Source: Rhizomys pruinosus (taxonomy: Eukaryota > Chordata > Mammalia > Rodentia > Spalacidae). From it: a stretch of DNA of 64,000 nt. Shown here in pieces: positions 45,362 to 56,488 of this stretch. Position 1 is the stretch's first letter, and the number at the start of each line of letters is the position of its first letter. The notes beneath the pieces were generated by a model. It saw only the letters and a program-made list of their open reading frames with translations. It did no database searches and was not told where the DNA came from. Position numbers and translations under genes: made by a program. The stretch lies in contig VZQC01003076.1 in the NCBI GenBank assembly GCA_009823505.1, positions 698,948 to 762,947 of the forward strand. The letters are read 5' to 3'.

Positions 45362-45504
45362 TTGGGCTGGTGAGATGGCTTAGCCAGCAAAGGTGCTTGC
45401 AGCCAAGCCTGATGACCTGAGTTGGATCCCCAGGACCTACATGGTGGAAGAAGAGAATGGATTCACTCTTATGAATTATCCTCTGACCTCTACATGGGAG
45501 CTGT

Positions 45505-45541
<37 letters not shown>

Positions 45542-45565
45542 TCACACACACACTCACACACAAAA
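45362..45565 (+). repeat. B3 SINE with (CA)n tail
   Basis: gggctggtgagatggcttag, caagcctgatgacctgagtt and atcctctgacctctacatgg are B3 words; the tail is a (CA)n run at 45,509-45,560. Confidence 0.9.
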
Positions 45566-47430
45566 ATCAATTGAAAAAAGAAGACTGCCATAGCAACAGT
45601 GAGAAGCTTTGGAATAGCAAATGTGCCACAGTCTATCACACCAGGGTTAGCTGGTCAGCTAGTGTGAACAGGTGGGACTGGAGGAAAGACACAGGGCCCA
45701 AGAAGTGTCAACTCTTGACGTTAAACAGTGTCGTTGTTGAGAAGAGGCTAAGTGTGGAGAGGTTGGCCTTGCAGCACACTGCTGTTCTCAGCTTACTTTC
45801 TGTTTTATTTTATAAGATGTTACTATTCTAAGATGCTTGGGTAAGGCTTGGGAGTCTTGTTATATGTTGCCACCTCGGTGGAACAAAGTGATGCTCAATT
45901 TTTTTTTTTTTTTGATGCTCAATTTTTGCCCATACTATTTTCTCAGGTCTCCCATAGCTCTACCTCAGAAATCCTTCATTCTGTGGCTTTAATTAGGGCA
46001 TAGGAGAAATGAGGGTCAAAGGAAACATTTCCTTCTCCTGCCTTCCCATTGTAGAATATAATAAACACGGTGGTCAGTGGGTCATTCTCTCTCGATGTCG
46101 GTGACATCGGTCCTTGGGGGAGAATGACACCCTGGAAGCTTTTGCTCCACAGTTTGGCTCAAAGTGAGAGGTAAGCCTTTCATTTGGAAGCTGGAACTTC
46201 TACAGTATAGAGAAGTTCCCAGAGGAGAGGGGGAAGAGAACCAGGGTTTGCAGACCAGGCTTAAGAAAAAGTACCGCTGAAAGTTGAGGATATGGAAATT
46301 GATTTCCCTGCAATGATCCATAGCTGTGTGAGCCTCAGGAAGGCTTCTGTCTTCTCCAGGGACATCTTGTCTTTGCTGGATCTCTGAGGCCTGTGTTGCT
46401 ACTGTCTGCCTTGATATTGCCTTCAGCATCCTAGGTCCCAGAAGCCGTGACTTGTGACTTGGGTGCCTGTTGTTAAGAACTCTTGCGGGAAGGTGGAATG
46501 GGAAGAAGCAGTCTCAAGTGTGGAGTTCCTTCCTTTATAAATGTTAGTGTTCTGGGACTGGCAAATGGATCAAGGCAGATTGTCTCTGTCATCATGTTCT
46601 ACGGCATTTGAAGGCTTGTTTACGTCCTTCCCCTGGAACTTGTTTCTCAAATCATCCCAGAAGTTTATTCACCAAAGTCACTGAAATCAAAATGTCTTCT
46701 GTCAGCAGGAGAACACGACTAGACATGCCCTCATTATTTCCATTGGAAGCGTTTCCCCTGATCCTCTAAATACATCATCACGTTTCAGATGACATTAAGA
46801 GATAAGTCTTTAGACACGGAATTCTAGGAGGGGGGGAAGTAGTTTTGATTATTTTCTTTATTATTGTTGTTAAAATGTGAATCATGCCCTTCACTTGATG
46901 AGTTCTCATTGAAGCTTCAATGGAAGGGGAAGATGAAATAACATAAATGATAGCTGTAATTAATTTTATACTAAGCTTCCTTGATGAAATTAATATTGTC
47001 AGATGGAAATGTAATTTAAGCAAAATATGCTTATATGCTCATGTAGGCTGAGTTACACATTTGGACTTTAAGAAAAAAGTCAGTCTTGCATTTCACAGAA
47101 CCGCTTACAAAATGATTTAGCTTAATTGTTTGTACAGCTTTCTAGACATTATAGCTTTTTAAAGGAGAAATAGGGCACAGAAGACAAACAGGAGAAAGAC
47201 AAAAGGGTCATTTCAAATTTGTTTCTGTTATTTTGAAAAATATAATCATACAAGATACTTTTAATTTTAAAAGAAACTAGGGTTCTGTTTTTTTTTTAAC
47301 AGAAACATTTTGTTTTCAATGGGCTTGTAAACAAAAATGTCCCATTTTAAAATAAAAACAAAATCCCAGGTCATACAGATATTTAGAATAATTATATTTG
47401 ACTAAGAAACTTATGTACATGTTCAGTTGT
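45566..47430. other. non-genic sequence, about 1.9 kb, repeat-poor
   Basis: No SINE. A T-run bounded by short direct repeats lies at 45,889-45,922. The 115-codon minus-strand frame at 46,082-46,429 has no recognisable domain. Confidence 0.45.
45889..45922. repeat. bare poly(T) tract bounded by a 10-bp direct repeat
   Basis: tgatgctcaa occurs at 45,889-45,898 and again at 45,913-45,922, each followed by a T run (15 and 5 bases). This may be the tail-only remnant of a retroposon or a slippage product. Confidence 0.7.
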
Positions 47431-47450
47431 AAGATGTTAACTAAATTTCT

Positions 47451-47689
47451 GGGCTGGAGAGATGGCCTAGCGGTTAAGAGCACTGACTGCTCTTACAGGG
47501 ACCTGGGTTTGATCCCTAGCACCCACATGGCAGCCGAGAACCGTCTGAAACTCCAATCCCAGGAGAACTCCAGTTCCAGGGGAATCCGAGACCTTCTGAC
47601 CTCCGTGGCTTTGCACGACACGGGTGCACAAACTTGCATGCAGACAGTACATTCATACACATACAGAAATAAATAAAATTAATTAAAAA
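47451..47689 (+). repeat. B2-type SINE, young subfamily, 16-bp target duplication
   Basis: Head gggctggagagatggcctag, 17-bp duplication and a short deletion near 'gagaccttctgac'. Direct repeat aagatgttaactaaat at 47,431-47,446 and 47,690-47,705. Confidence 0.95.
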
Positions 47690-47737
47690 AAGATGTTAAC
47701 TAAATATCTGTGACAAATATACCTTTTAAAATGTGTC

Positions 47738-47992
47738 GGGGCTGGAGAGATGGCCTAGCGGTTAAGAGCGCCGACCGCTCTTACAGAGGACCCGGGTTCG
47801 ATCCCCAGCACCCACATGGCGGCCGAGAACCATCTGAAACTCCAATTCCAGGAGAACTCCAGTTCCAGGGGAATCGAGACCCTCTTCTGACCTCCGCGGC
47901 ATTGCACGACATGGGTGCACAGACTTGCATGCAGACAGTACATTCATACACATACATAAATAAATAAAAATTAATAAAAAAAATTAAAAAAA
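47738..47992 (+). repeat. B2-type SINE, young CpG-rich subfamily, 11-bp target duplication
   Basis: Close to the consensus of the group, including the 17-bp duplication. Direct repeat taaaatgtgtc at 47,727-47,737 and 47,993-48,003. It lies 32 bases after the preceding B2's target duplication. Confidence 0.95.
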
Positions 47993-48556
47993 TAAAATGT
48001 GTCAAGAACTTTTATAGACGTAATGCAGACTCCTAAGGATTATCAAGCATTATGTTTTTCTTAAGGCTTCACTGTAGCTGCTGTTACTTCTTGCACAGGC
48101 ATTTTCGTTTGCTCAAACACTAGAGTCTTTGGTTGCTACCTTATCAACTGGCTTGCAAACAAGAAGCCAGCCATTAAAAGAAAATTTTAAGTGATGAACT
48201 CACAAACTCCAGTGAAAGAACCCCAAGAACACAAAATTGTGCCTATTTACAACCATCACAACTGTGGCTGAAGACTGTTCATGCCAGCCTTCTGAAATGA
48301 GATCTCAAAGCAGTATAGTTCAAAATAAAGAGTTTAAAAAACAGCAACCCTGACATATGTAAAATTTCTCCACCAACTTGTGTGTCAGTCATTAATTTTT
48401 CTCCTTGAAAAATGTAATAGAAAACAAGATGCCATGTTTAACTATCTTAGTTAATATTTACAATTCACAGCTCCAGCATCTGTAACTCAGGATACAATGC
48501 TGACCACAGCTAGTTTAGACTAAAATTAAGTTCTTTAGAGCAAGTAAATGCTTGTC

Positions 48557-48600
48557 CATAACCGTATGTGTACACTAACCAGTGTACACATACGGTTATG
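48557..48600. repeat. perfect 20-bp inverted repeat with 4-base loop
   Basis: Arms cataaccgtatgtgtacact (48,557-48,576) and its exact reverse complement (48,581-48,600) flank the loop aacc. A further copy of the word tgtgtacactcacc follows. It lies in the 3' UTR-like part of the kinase pseudogene, where the parent message seems to have only a short imperfect palindrome. Confidence 0.95.
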
Positions 48601-48996
48601 TGTACACTCACCCAGCCCAAGGGAAGAAGCCATCCACTGTGTTGCTTTCTGCTTTAACATTGTCCAATCAAATACGTAGCCACATTGGTGGTTCAAGTCT
48701 TGAACAGGATGTGGAATAACTGCTTCAGATCCATGTAATCTGGAGCTTCCTCTAAGCCCAGCCCACAACAATAATTTAAGAACATGGAAAATTCTGCAGA
48801 AAATTCCTTACACAAATCTTCAACAAAAGTGGATGCCTTCTTTTCACTAATCTTGTCATAGTTTTGTTTTCTTGTTTCTCTCTTGCAGCTTTTAGCACTT
48901 GCCATGGCAGAATGGTTCTATTAAAACACATCAAAGCATGTCCTGATGGTTGGTAGCATTCTGGACCATTCTCAATACCAAGATGTGCATTGATCT

Positions 48997-49055
48997 ACCT
49001 TCCTTCCTTCCTTCCTTCCTTCCTTCCTTCCTTCCTTCCTTCCTTGCTTCCTTCC
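48997..49055. repeat. (CTTC)n microsatellite and T run
   Basis: ccttccttcc repeats run into a T run of about 20 bases that is the tail of the adjacent B1. Confidence 0.93.
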
Positions 49056-49210
49056 TTTCTTTCCTTTTTTTTTTTTTTTTTTTTAACAGGTTCTCCCTGT
49101 AGCACCAGCAGGTCTGGAACTGGCAATGTAAACCAGATTGGCCTCCATCTCCCAGAGATCTGCCTGCCTCTGCCTCTGCCTTCTGAGCGCTGTGATTAAA
49201 GGTTTGTGTC
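49056..49210 (-). repeat. B1 SINE inside the kinase pseudogene
   Basis: Minus-strand B1, diverged (aacaggttctccctgtagca), inserted between the pseudogene parts for NLTG and INAHL. Confidence 0.85.
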
Positions 49211-49899
49211 ATTTTGTTAGGGACCAGTGAGGTTTTAATCTTCTCTATTGTATCTGTTGTCTCTTTACTTTTTGGCCAAAGCAAAATCAACAGAAGATAA
49301 CTATTACAGTGATGCCCATTAGGAAGTTATCTGGTTTAAAATCTCTGTGTATGAAATTCCTTGTGTGCACATATTCAATTGAACTGTATGCACAGTTCAA
49401 TATTAAGTGTAGTTTTCAGTGTGAACCTTCTGGAACAGAAATTGAAGAGGTCTTCAAGACTGGGTTCCAGGAGACAGGACTAGCACACTAGTCATTTTCC
49501 TTGTCCATCTCTCTGCACGTGAGGATGTAGACACCACCTTGGAGAATCTGGAACAGTCTGCTTGGGGAAACCAACTGGGGTGCCTGGCCTGAGATTCTAG
49601 TGTCGATGCCACTTGGTCATCGTTGGGACATGTTGGTCTGCCAGACAAATGTCTCCGAAGGAGCCAGACTGCATCTTCTGCACCAGTTTCTATTTCCTTC
49701 CATGACGAACTTGGCCTTGGAGACACTGCTGCTCACTATTCTGAGAGGGGAAGATGGAGACTGGGGACAAGCCATGACACCTGGAAGGGGAGGATGGAGG
49801 GCTGGGGGCTGGTCCAGACTGTCCCAGTGCAGAATCAACCCAGAGGCCTGCTGGCTCAGCCACTTGGGGCCAGGCTGTGTTATAAGGGGCACATGGAAG

Positions 49900-50690
49900 T
49901 GAATAAAAAAAAAAAAAGGTGAATGAAGGGCGTGGTGCCTGGGCCCTGTTCTTGGTTCCTGGGATCCTGCCACTTCACCAAGGCGTGGTCTTATTACTCC
50001 AGCTCCAGCCAACACAAAATGTCCCTCCACAAATGTCTCCACCCCCCAAATGCTCCTGTGAAAGAAAGTTCCCAGAAAAAAGAACTCTTGCATCCTGAGC
50101 TAAATTTCCTACGAAGAGCTCTTAGATGCCTGTGGAGAGCTTGGAATGTCGCAGATCCAGAGCCTAGTCACAAACTACCTGGGGACATCTTTAGCCCCAT
50201 AAATAGCCACACCTTGCCTACCTCTGTTTCTGAATTAACATTCTTGTGATTAATAAAATGTGTTGGCTTGTCAGACCACTAGGTCCCACCAAATCATTAT
50301 CAGATAGCATCTGAGACCTACAGTAGACACCACCCCACGTTGCTGTGATCTCCCTCCTGAATGTAACCACCAATGTACCTGAAAAGTGTCTTGATTTATG
50401 ATTTTTCTTTGCTCTGTTACTATAAAAATATAATGTAACCGCTACCATGCTGCAACATGGAATTTCCTTCAGAATAAACGATCTCCTAACCCCTGTGAGG
50501 TGAGAGTTATGTTTTTCCATCAGCACTCCCCTCCACAAAATGGCCCCTATGAAAAATAATCTCTGACATAAAGTGGCCCCCAACATGTAATGGTCCCTGA
50601 CTCAAATGCCCTCCCCAGATGACTCCCCTGTGTCCCACCCTGTGAGCTTTTTCATGGTACAGAGTGGTTCTCAAAAAACTAGTTAACAAC
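49900..50690. mobile_element. candidate LTR or other retroelement, not assigned
   Basis: A run of short related phrases (acaaaatgtccctccac, acaaaatggcccctat, ataaagtggcccccaa) is followed by or mixed with a TATA-like ctataaaaatataatg (about 50,420) and a poly(A) signal in cagaataaacgatctc (about 50,473). This resembles rodent ERV LTRs but I cannot fix ends or a family. A 13-base A run lies at 49,906-49,918. Confidence 0.3.
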
Positions 50691-51067
50691 AGTGCACAGA
50701 GCTTAGATGGGGGATTTCCCAGGACCACCTGAAGCACAGCTCTCTTCACAGTAGCAGGGAGCTGGAACCAACCCAAGTGCCCCTCAACTGACAAGTGGAT
50801 AGAGAAAATGTGGTCATCTACACAATGGAGTTCTATGCAGCAGTAAAGAAAGATGACATCATGAACTTTGCAGGTAAATGGCTGGAGCTAGAAGATAGCA
50901 TGCTGAGTGAAGTAACACAGTCCCAGAAAAACAAAGAATGGTATCCCTCATCTGTGGATACAGCACCAATTACCTAATTGTATGGCAAACTGAGCAACGT
51001 GAATGTGATCTGAAAACAACTGTGCTCTTATATTGTAGAATCCCTTAAAAAAATAAACAAAAAGAAA
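50690..51067 (+). mobile_element. 5'-truncated LINE-1 3' end with 17-bp target duplication
   Basis: The insert carries the end of ORF2 (IYTMEFYAAVKKDDIMNFAG, about 50,816-50,875), a short 3' UTR and an A-rich tail. A 17-bp direct repeat, aaaaaactagttaacaa, flanks it (50,673-50,689 and 51,068-51,084). At 378 bp it is strongly 5'-truncated and inactive. Confidence 0.9.
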
Positions 51068-51129
51068 AAAAAACTAGTTAACAAATGTCTTAGTATGTAC
51101 TGACAGTAACCTGATATTTCTTTGATGAT

Positions 51130-51253
51130 TTTTTTTTTAGACAGGATCTTCCTAGAGCCCCAGATGTTGTGGAACTGGCTACGTAGACCAGGTTTGCCTC
51201 CATCTCACATGCCTAGCTCTGCCTCCTGAGGCTGGGATAAAAGGCATATGGGA
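51130..51253 (-). repeat. B1 SINE, diverged
   Basis: tttttagacaggatcttcct to gctgggataaaaggcatatg. Confidence 0.8.
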
Positions 51254-51746
51254 CCAAAGTCAAATTTGTTCTATTAAAAAAAGTTCTGGCCATTTAAAAT
51301 AATACATCTAAATGGAAATAAATTGTATTGACTTCTTATGTGAATTTCAAAACATAATTACCTAACAGGTCAGCAAATGTTAGTGACAAGTACACACATC
51401 AGTATCTAATACATACCTGAGTTCTATGACATTTTAAATAATTTTAGTAGCTGGTGAGGAAAAAAGCAAAAAACAATTAGAGAGCCCACTGATTTCTTAT
51501 AAAAATATTCTTTGTTCTCCAAAGTCTACAAACACCACAAACTAACACTGGTTATTCTAGGAAAACAATTCCTCGCAGCTTGTTTCTTAATATGAATCCA
51601 AACATAGTGTCACCTATAATGACCAGGGAGGGGAATGTGGGGGGCAGGGGCAGACAGAACTTGAGGTGACTATAACACTGAACAGGTTAAGCACAATACT
51701 CAGTGGTGTTTTCTAAGCAGGTATAGTACCAGGTTTAAAAAAAAAA

Positions 51747-51889
51747 TCACTGGGCATGGTGTCAGGTGCCTTTAAACCTGGCCATGGGAGGCAGAGGCAG
51801 GCGGATCCCTGAGACACTAAGGTCAGCCTGGGCTATGTCCCAGGCAGGATAGACTAGTGAGACCCTGTCAGAAAAGGAAAAAAAAATCA
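51747..51889 (+). repeat. B1 SINE, diverged
   Basis: ctgggcatggtgtcaggtgc, gggaggcagaggcaggcgga, gagaccctgtcagaaaagg. Confidence 0.85.
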
Positions 51890-51892
51890 AAG

Positions 51893-52115
51893 GGGACAGA
51901 AGAGTTGGCTCAGTGGTTAAGAGCACTGGCTGCTCTTGCTGAGGACATAGGTTCAATTCTCAGCACCCATCTGGTCACTAATAACCATCCATAACTTCAG
52001 TTTCAGGGGATCTGATGTCCTCTTCTGATCTTCGTAGGCTTTTAACCACATTTACATATATGCAGGCAATATAATCATACACATAAAATAAAATAAAAAT
52101 AATTAAAAAATCAAA
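51893..52115 (+). repeat. B2-type SINE, older form
   Basis: ggggacagaagagttggctc head inserted directly after the B1 tail; aaatcaaag is repeated at both sides. Confidence 0.9.
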
Positions 52116-52296
52116 CCAAATCAAAGGAATGCAACACTTGAACAGCTGTCAAGATTTTTTTTTTAGTTCTTTTAAAGACATGTTTTATACTCAAATTATA
52201 TGTAAAAGAAATTTTATTATAAGTGTACTGTTTGATTGCCAGTTGTAAGGCACAGACATAAGATGTTTAATTATTGGTCTACAGCTGGCGGTACAG

Positions 52297-52440
52297 TGCT
52301 TTTTTTTTTTTTTTTTTGACACAGGGTCTCCCTCCAGCCCCAGCTGGCCTGGAACTCACTCTGTAGACCAGTCTGGCCTTGAACTCAACAGAGATCCTCC
52401 CAAGGGCTAGGATTAAAGGTGTGCGCCACCACGCCCAGCT
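52297..52440 (-). repeat. B1 SINE with internal deletion
   Basis: Minus-strand B1 with a T-run tail; the piece 'tgcctgcctctgcct' is missing between gagatcctcc and caagggctagg. Confidence 0.9.
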
Positions 52441-52640
52441 AGGCTGTGGAGGCTTTGAGGCAGGTGGCATAGTAAAGGAGATGGCTCAGCATCTGGGGGC
52501 TGCACTTGGAGGGCTTCGGCCTGCCCCACTTCTGGTCCAAGCTCTCTGCTTCCTGTGCACATAGCAATGTGACCAGCCAGAGGCTCCATCGCTGTGGACT
52601 GGGCCTCTTTAGTTGCCTTTCCCACTGCGTGGACTGATTC
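52441..52640 (+). repeat. old interspersed repeat remnant, not assigned
   Basis: gaggctccatcgctgtggac resembles the tail part of Charlie-type elements. The minus-strand open frames here are not genes. Confidence 0.3.
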
Positions 52641-54429
52641 TCTGAAGTGCGAGTCAACAGAGAAAATGATTAATAGACTAGTAAAATAAGGAAGTATATT
52701 AAAACTGGAAAGTTATTATTTAAGTGACAGTTTATTGTAATTTTGTCAACAAAGTAGATAAAGTAGTTCTTGTGGGTATCATTTCTTCCAAGCTTTTCAA
52801 GTCAGTGAATTCTAATGTGGCTTACCCACTAAAGCCAAGCTTGGATGATATCCCCAATTTTAAAGTATTTCTTAAATGATAACCAGGTTAGATTATATAT
52901 ACATTTGGTTGACCTGAGGCAAACATCATTTCTCTTCATTGCGTTGCTTCTCAAGCTGGGTTGGGCTGAAATTCTTTCCTGAAAATCTCCTAGTGTGCAG
53001 CTGCCTGGGCACCTCTTCCACTGTTAGGACTTAGGGTAAGAACCAGAAGCCGCCACAGGTATTTCACGTGAGAAGGTATTGAATGCAGGGAGTTGTCTGT
53101 TTACAAAATCATTGAAAGAGATGTAGGCTAAGGTTCCAGAATGATCTAGAACTGACTCATGTCAAAGAGCTGTTGGCATATAGACTGCCATTGAAGACAG
53201 GAGTTCAGTTATCCTTGGAGATGTGATTCAAGCTCAAGAAGTTGTTATTGTGCCTTGTTTACAGCTGGAAATAGACACCATGGCTATGCATCATGTGCCA
53301 GAAAGCCAGAATCAAGAACCCCTGCTGCACCAACTGCTGCCACAGCTCACAGTAGCATGTCAACACCAGGAAGCTGGGTGTTCAGGAGAAAAGCTGTTTG
53401 TGTAGCTCGCTTGACTTGCTGAAATAAACAATGGAGATGGGCAGGCAGGGTTCAGTTCTATTTGTGTTGAGTCCTCTCCTAGGACAGGGCTCAACCATAT
53501 CCAGATCTCTCGTGGCTTTAAGCTTCTTAATCTCTTCTAGAATGGGAGGAGAGCCACATGCAGTGCCCTTTGGACTGTGGTTAATCTTTTCAGAGATATC
53601 TGGGTATGCACTTTCCTACACTGTATGGATAGTACGTAGGCTTCATATAGAAGAATGTCCAAACATATTGTATGAGTTAAACATAACACAAACAAAACGC
53701 ATTGGGACTTTTTTTCTCCCCTTCGAATATATCCTAGCATCCTTCATGAGGCTGCACAGATATAACTAGTTTTTTTAAACAGTGCCTGGCATCAGCATGT
53801 GACTTGTTTTCAGTTTTTGCTGGAACTAATTCTGGTGCAGAAACATGCTACACATACGTTCTAGCACACTATGGAATGGGTTTTACAGGACATATTTCTA
53901 GAATTCAAATTCGATTCATATTTAAAATTTTGTTACAGATTGTCAAATTGTAAGAGCAAAAATATAGAACCCAAGTATTTTTCCCCCTGACCAGTTTGGG
54001 AGGACCGGTTCATGTCTGTGCCAACATTAGCTATTTAGTTTTTGCCGCTCTGAAGGGGAAAAATAATAATTCGTTGCTTAACCTTCCTTTTTTGTATTAC
54101 AACTGAGGCTGATGTTTCATGTGTGTGCCTTTTATACTTTTAGTTTTAGGAATTATCTGTTCAGATATTTTGCACATCTAAAAAATAAGTTGTTATTTTT
54201 CTATTGATTTAAATAAACTCACATTATAAATGGTATTTCTTTGTCTATTATTTGTTTCAAATATTTCTTATCTGTTTCATGGCATTCTTTTTTTGTACAG
54301 AATATCTGTATGTCTGTATCATCAAATGACGTCACCTTTTCTTTATATTTTATATATTTTGAATTGTATTAGGATGGTTTTGCATATGCTTAGATGTTTG
54401 GATATTGCAATGAGTTTGTGAAATTCTTA
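52641..54429. other. non-genic sequence, 1.8 kb
   Basis: Repeat-poor. A plus-strand frame of 112 codons at 53,431-53,769 has no recognised domain. Confidence 0.45.
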
Positions 54430-55085
54430 AAGATACAGTTCTAAACAAGACTACCCTCACTTCAGATGCCACCTATAAGTTTGGGGGCCTCTAAGCCACC
54501 CTCACATCTGACCAGCTGGCCACACATTCAGGGGTTCCCATGGCTACCATCATCAAATGTGATAACTCACTAGAAATTCCCAGGACTCACCTAATGTTTC
54601 ACCCTTATAATGAAAATCTTACTTTGACAAGAAGTTACAAATGAGAAGCAGCCCACAGAGGTGATCAGGAGATGCCTGGGAGGGTTCGAACACAAAGCCG
54701 TAAGCCGTCTTCTCCCTGGGGACCTTGGATGGTGTCTCCTCCCTTCCAGCTCTCATGTGACAACCCTGAGTATTGCTGACTGTGGAAGTTCACCCAAGTT
54801 TTGTTATCTAGACTCTTGATTCATTCCCTTTACATCCTTTACATGGACATGATCTAATTGTGGGCCATGTGTTTAAATCCCTTTTCACCTCGATATCTTG
54901 GGAGAACAGGAGTGACATCAAGCATCTCAAAGTCTCAACCATTTGGTTATATGGCTGGTATTTCTGGTGTTCTTGAGTCATGTTTATTTAGCACAAGCTG
55001 CCTAGGTGCACATCATGAGTAAACTGCCAAGTACAAACTACCAGTGTGAGCCATAGATCTCATCCTCTCAGAGCTGGGTCAAAAG
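54430..55085. repeat. ancient repeat, class uncertain
   Basis: tcccaggactcacctaatgt, gagggttcgaacacaaagcc and ctctcatgtgacaaccctga recall an old mammalian LTR-type repeat. Too diverged to name. Confidence 0.3.
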
Positions 55086-55286
55086 CCAGACTTTAAATTG
55101 GACAGTTTATTATTTGCTATGCAGATGTTTTATAATGAAGATTTAAATGGAAATTAATGTTTAATAATGGAGATTTTAATTTTATATGGTGATTTTAATG
55201 GTTTTAGAATATTATTTTCCTCAAATGAATTGCTGGTATTCCAATACTGTTAATTGATACTGTACCTTTCCCTGTTATTCTGGAAT

Positions 55287-55288
<2 letters not shown>

Positions 55289-55326
<38 letters not shown>

Positions 55327-55400
55327 CATTACAAGGATCAAATGTAGGTTTTCATGTATGTTAAACAGCCATGCTACCACTGAGGTATAGCCCCAGCCTT
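55289..55400 (-). repeat. (GT)n with ID/B4-type SINE remnant
   Basis: A (GT)n run (55,289-55,325) then gccatgctaccactgaggta and tagccccagcc, an inverted ID head. Confidence 0.8.
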
Positions 55401-55959
55401 TGAAATACCATCTTTAGCATGTATGGATACACCCACACACTCACAAACACCCCCCCCCACACACAAACATTCTTCTGATTACTATGATTGGATACCAAAG
55501 TGGTATATGCTTTGATAAGTGGTTGGTCAATTTTCAATTAATTTTTCTTTTCCCCAAATACTTTAGTTTTCGCAGTATATAATTTAGAGTAAAAAATTTA
55601 TCCCCAAAGGATTTTTATTGGGATTATATTGACTTTATGCATGTCCTTAAGTTTAGGATCACTGGACTATTGAATTTTCTTACTCAATATGATGGTGCAC
55701 TACTCTATTTACTTAGTTGCTCTTAAAAATGTCCTTCAGTAAAACAGCATTTCCTGTCAATATTTCTCAGATATTTTGAAAGATTGTTTCTAGGACATAG
55801 TACCTCTTGGTAGGAAGTTTGAATGAATTGTTATTTCTGTTATCGTTTCTGATTATTGCCTACAGATAGGAAAGCTATGGATTTATGTGTTAAATTTAGT
55901 TCAATATTAAATTGTTTTTATTAATTCTAGTAGTTTTTTCAGTTGATTATTTTGGATAG

Positions 55960-55962
<3 letters not shown>

Positions 55963-55996
<34 letters not shown>

Positions 55997-56312
55997 CTGG
56001 GTATATAACAATGTGCATGTACACAAGTGGAGGCCAGAGGTCAATGTTGCATTTTTTCCTCAATTGTTCTCTACATTATTTTTTTGAGGCAGGGTTTCTT
56101 ACTGAAACTGAAGCTTACCTGCTAAGCAAGACTAGGGGGGCCAGGAAGTCCTGAGGGGTCCCTTGTCCTGCCCCCTGGCCTCACCATCAGCATTGAGGTA
56201 TATGCCATGTCACTCAGCTTTTTGGTGTGGGCTCTGGGGATCCAAGCTCAGGTCCTTGTGCTTGTAGCAGGCACCCCACTGACTGTGCCACCTCTCCAGC
56301 TCTGCCTTTGGT
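55963..56312 (-). repeat. (GT)n with B4/RSINE1-like SINE
   Basis: gtgtgtgt at the left edge, gaggcagggtttcttactga in the middle and cactgactgtgccacctctc at the right give the order of an inverted B4-type element. Confidence 0.7.
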
Positions 56313-56488
56313 ATTTTTAGACAGGTAATTATATCATCTGCATAATGATACTGTTGCCAACTTATGAATAAATATTGGAATGTAGGAGTGAATAGTGTAG
56401 AAGAGAAGTTTTTACATGGACACCATAATGCAGTTCATAATTTAATATAAATGTTTCCATTTCTTCACTTTTAAAGTATGACATTTGT

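Larger units (their letters stand above)
48010..49760 (-). pseudogene. casein kinase 1 alpha processed pseudogene
   Basis: Read on the minus strand, this is an intronless, decayed copy of casein kinase 1 alpha, the Ser/Thr kinase of Wnt and circadian signalling. The start (SSSVSKAKFV, parent SSSGSKAEFI) is at about 49,739, where ATG has become ATA. In order it keeps the glycine loop (SGSFGDICLA, about 49,655), [15 protein letters not shown] (about 49,450), the catalytic [12 protein letters not shown] (about 49,340), a DFG turned to DFA, REDxNLTG (about 49,235), then [16 protein letters not shown] and the C-terminal [19 protein letters not shown] and FDWTMLKQKA (about 48,640). Frame changes and stops break the reading. 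A B1 and a (CTTC)n tract split it at 48,995-49,210. The last codons are lost and the sequence beyond looks like the parent's 3' UTR, so the left limit is approximate. No function is expected. Confidence 0.88.

Noticed and set aside
49617..50093. 158-codon minus-strand open frame
   Set aside because: Its C-terminal part is the out-of-frame start of the CK1 alpha pseudogene and the rest is 5' flank and A-run sequence; it is not a separate gene.
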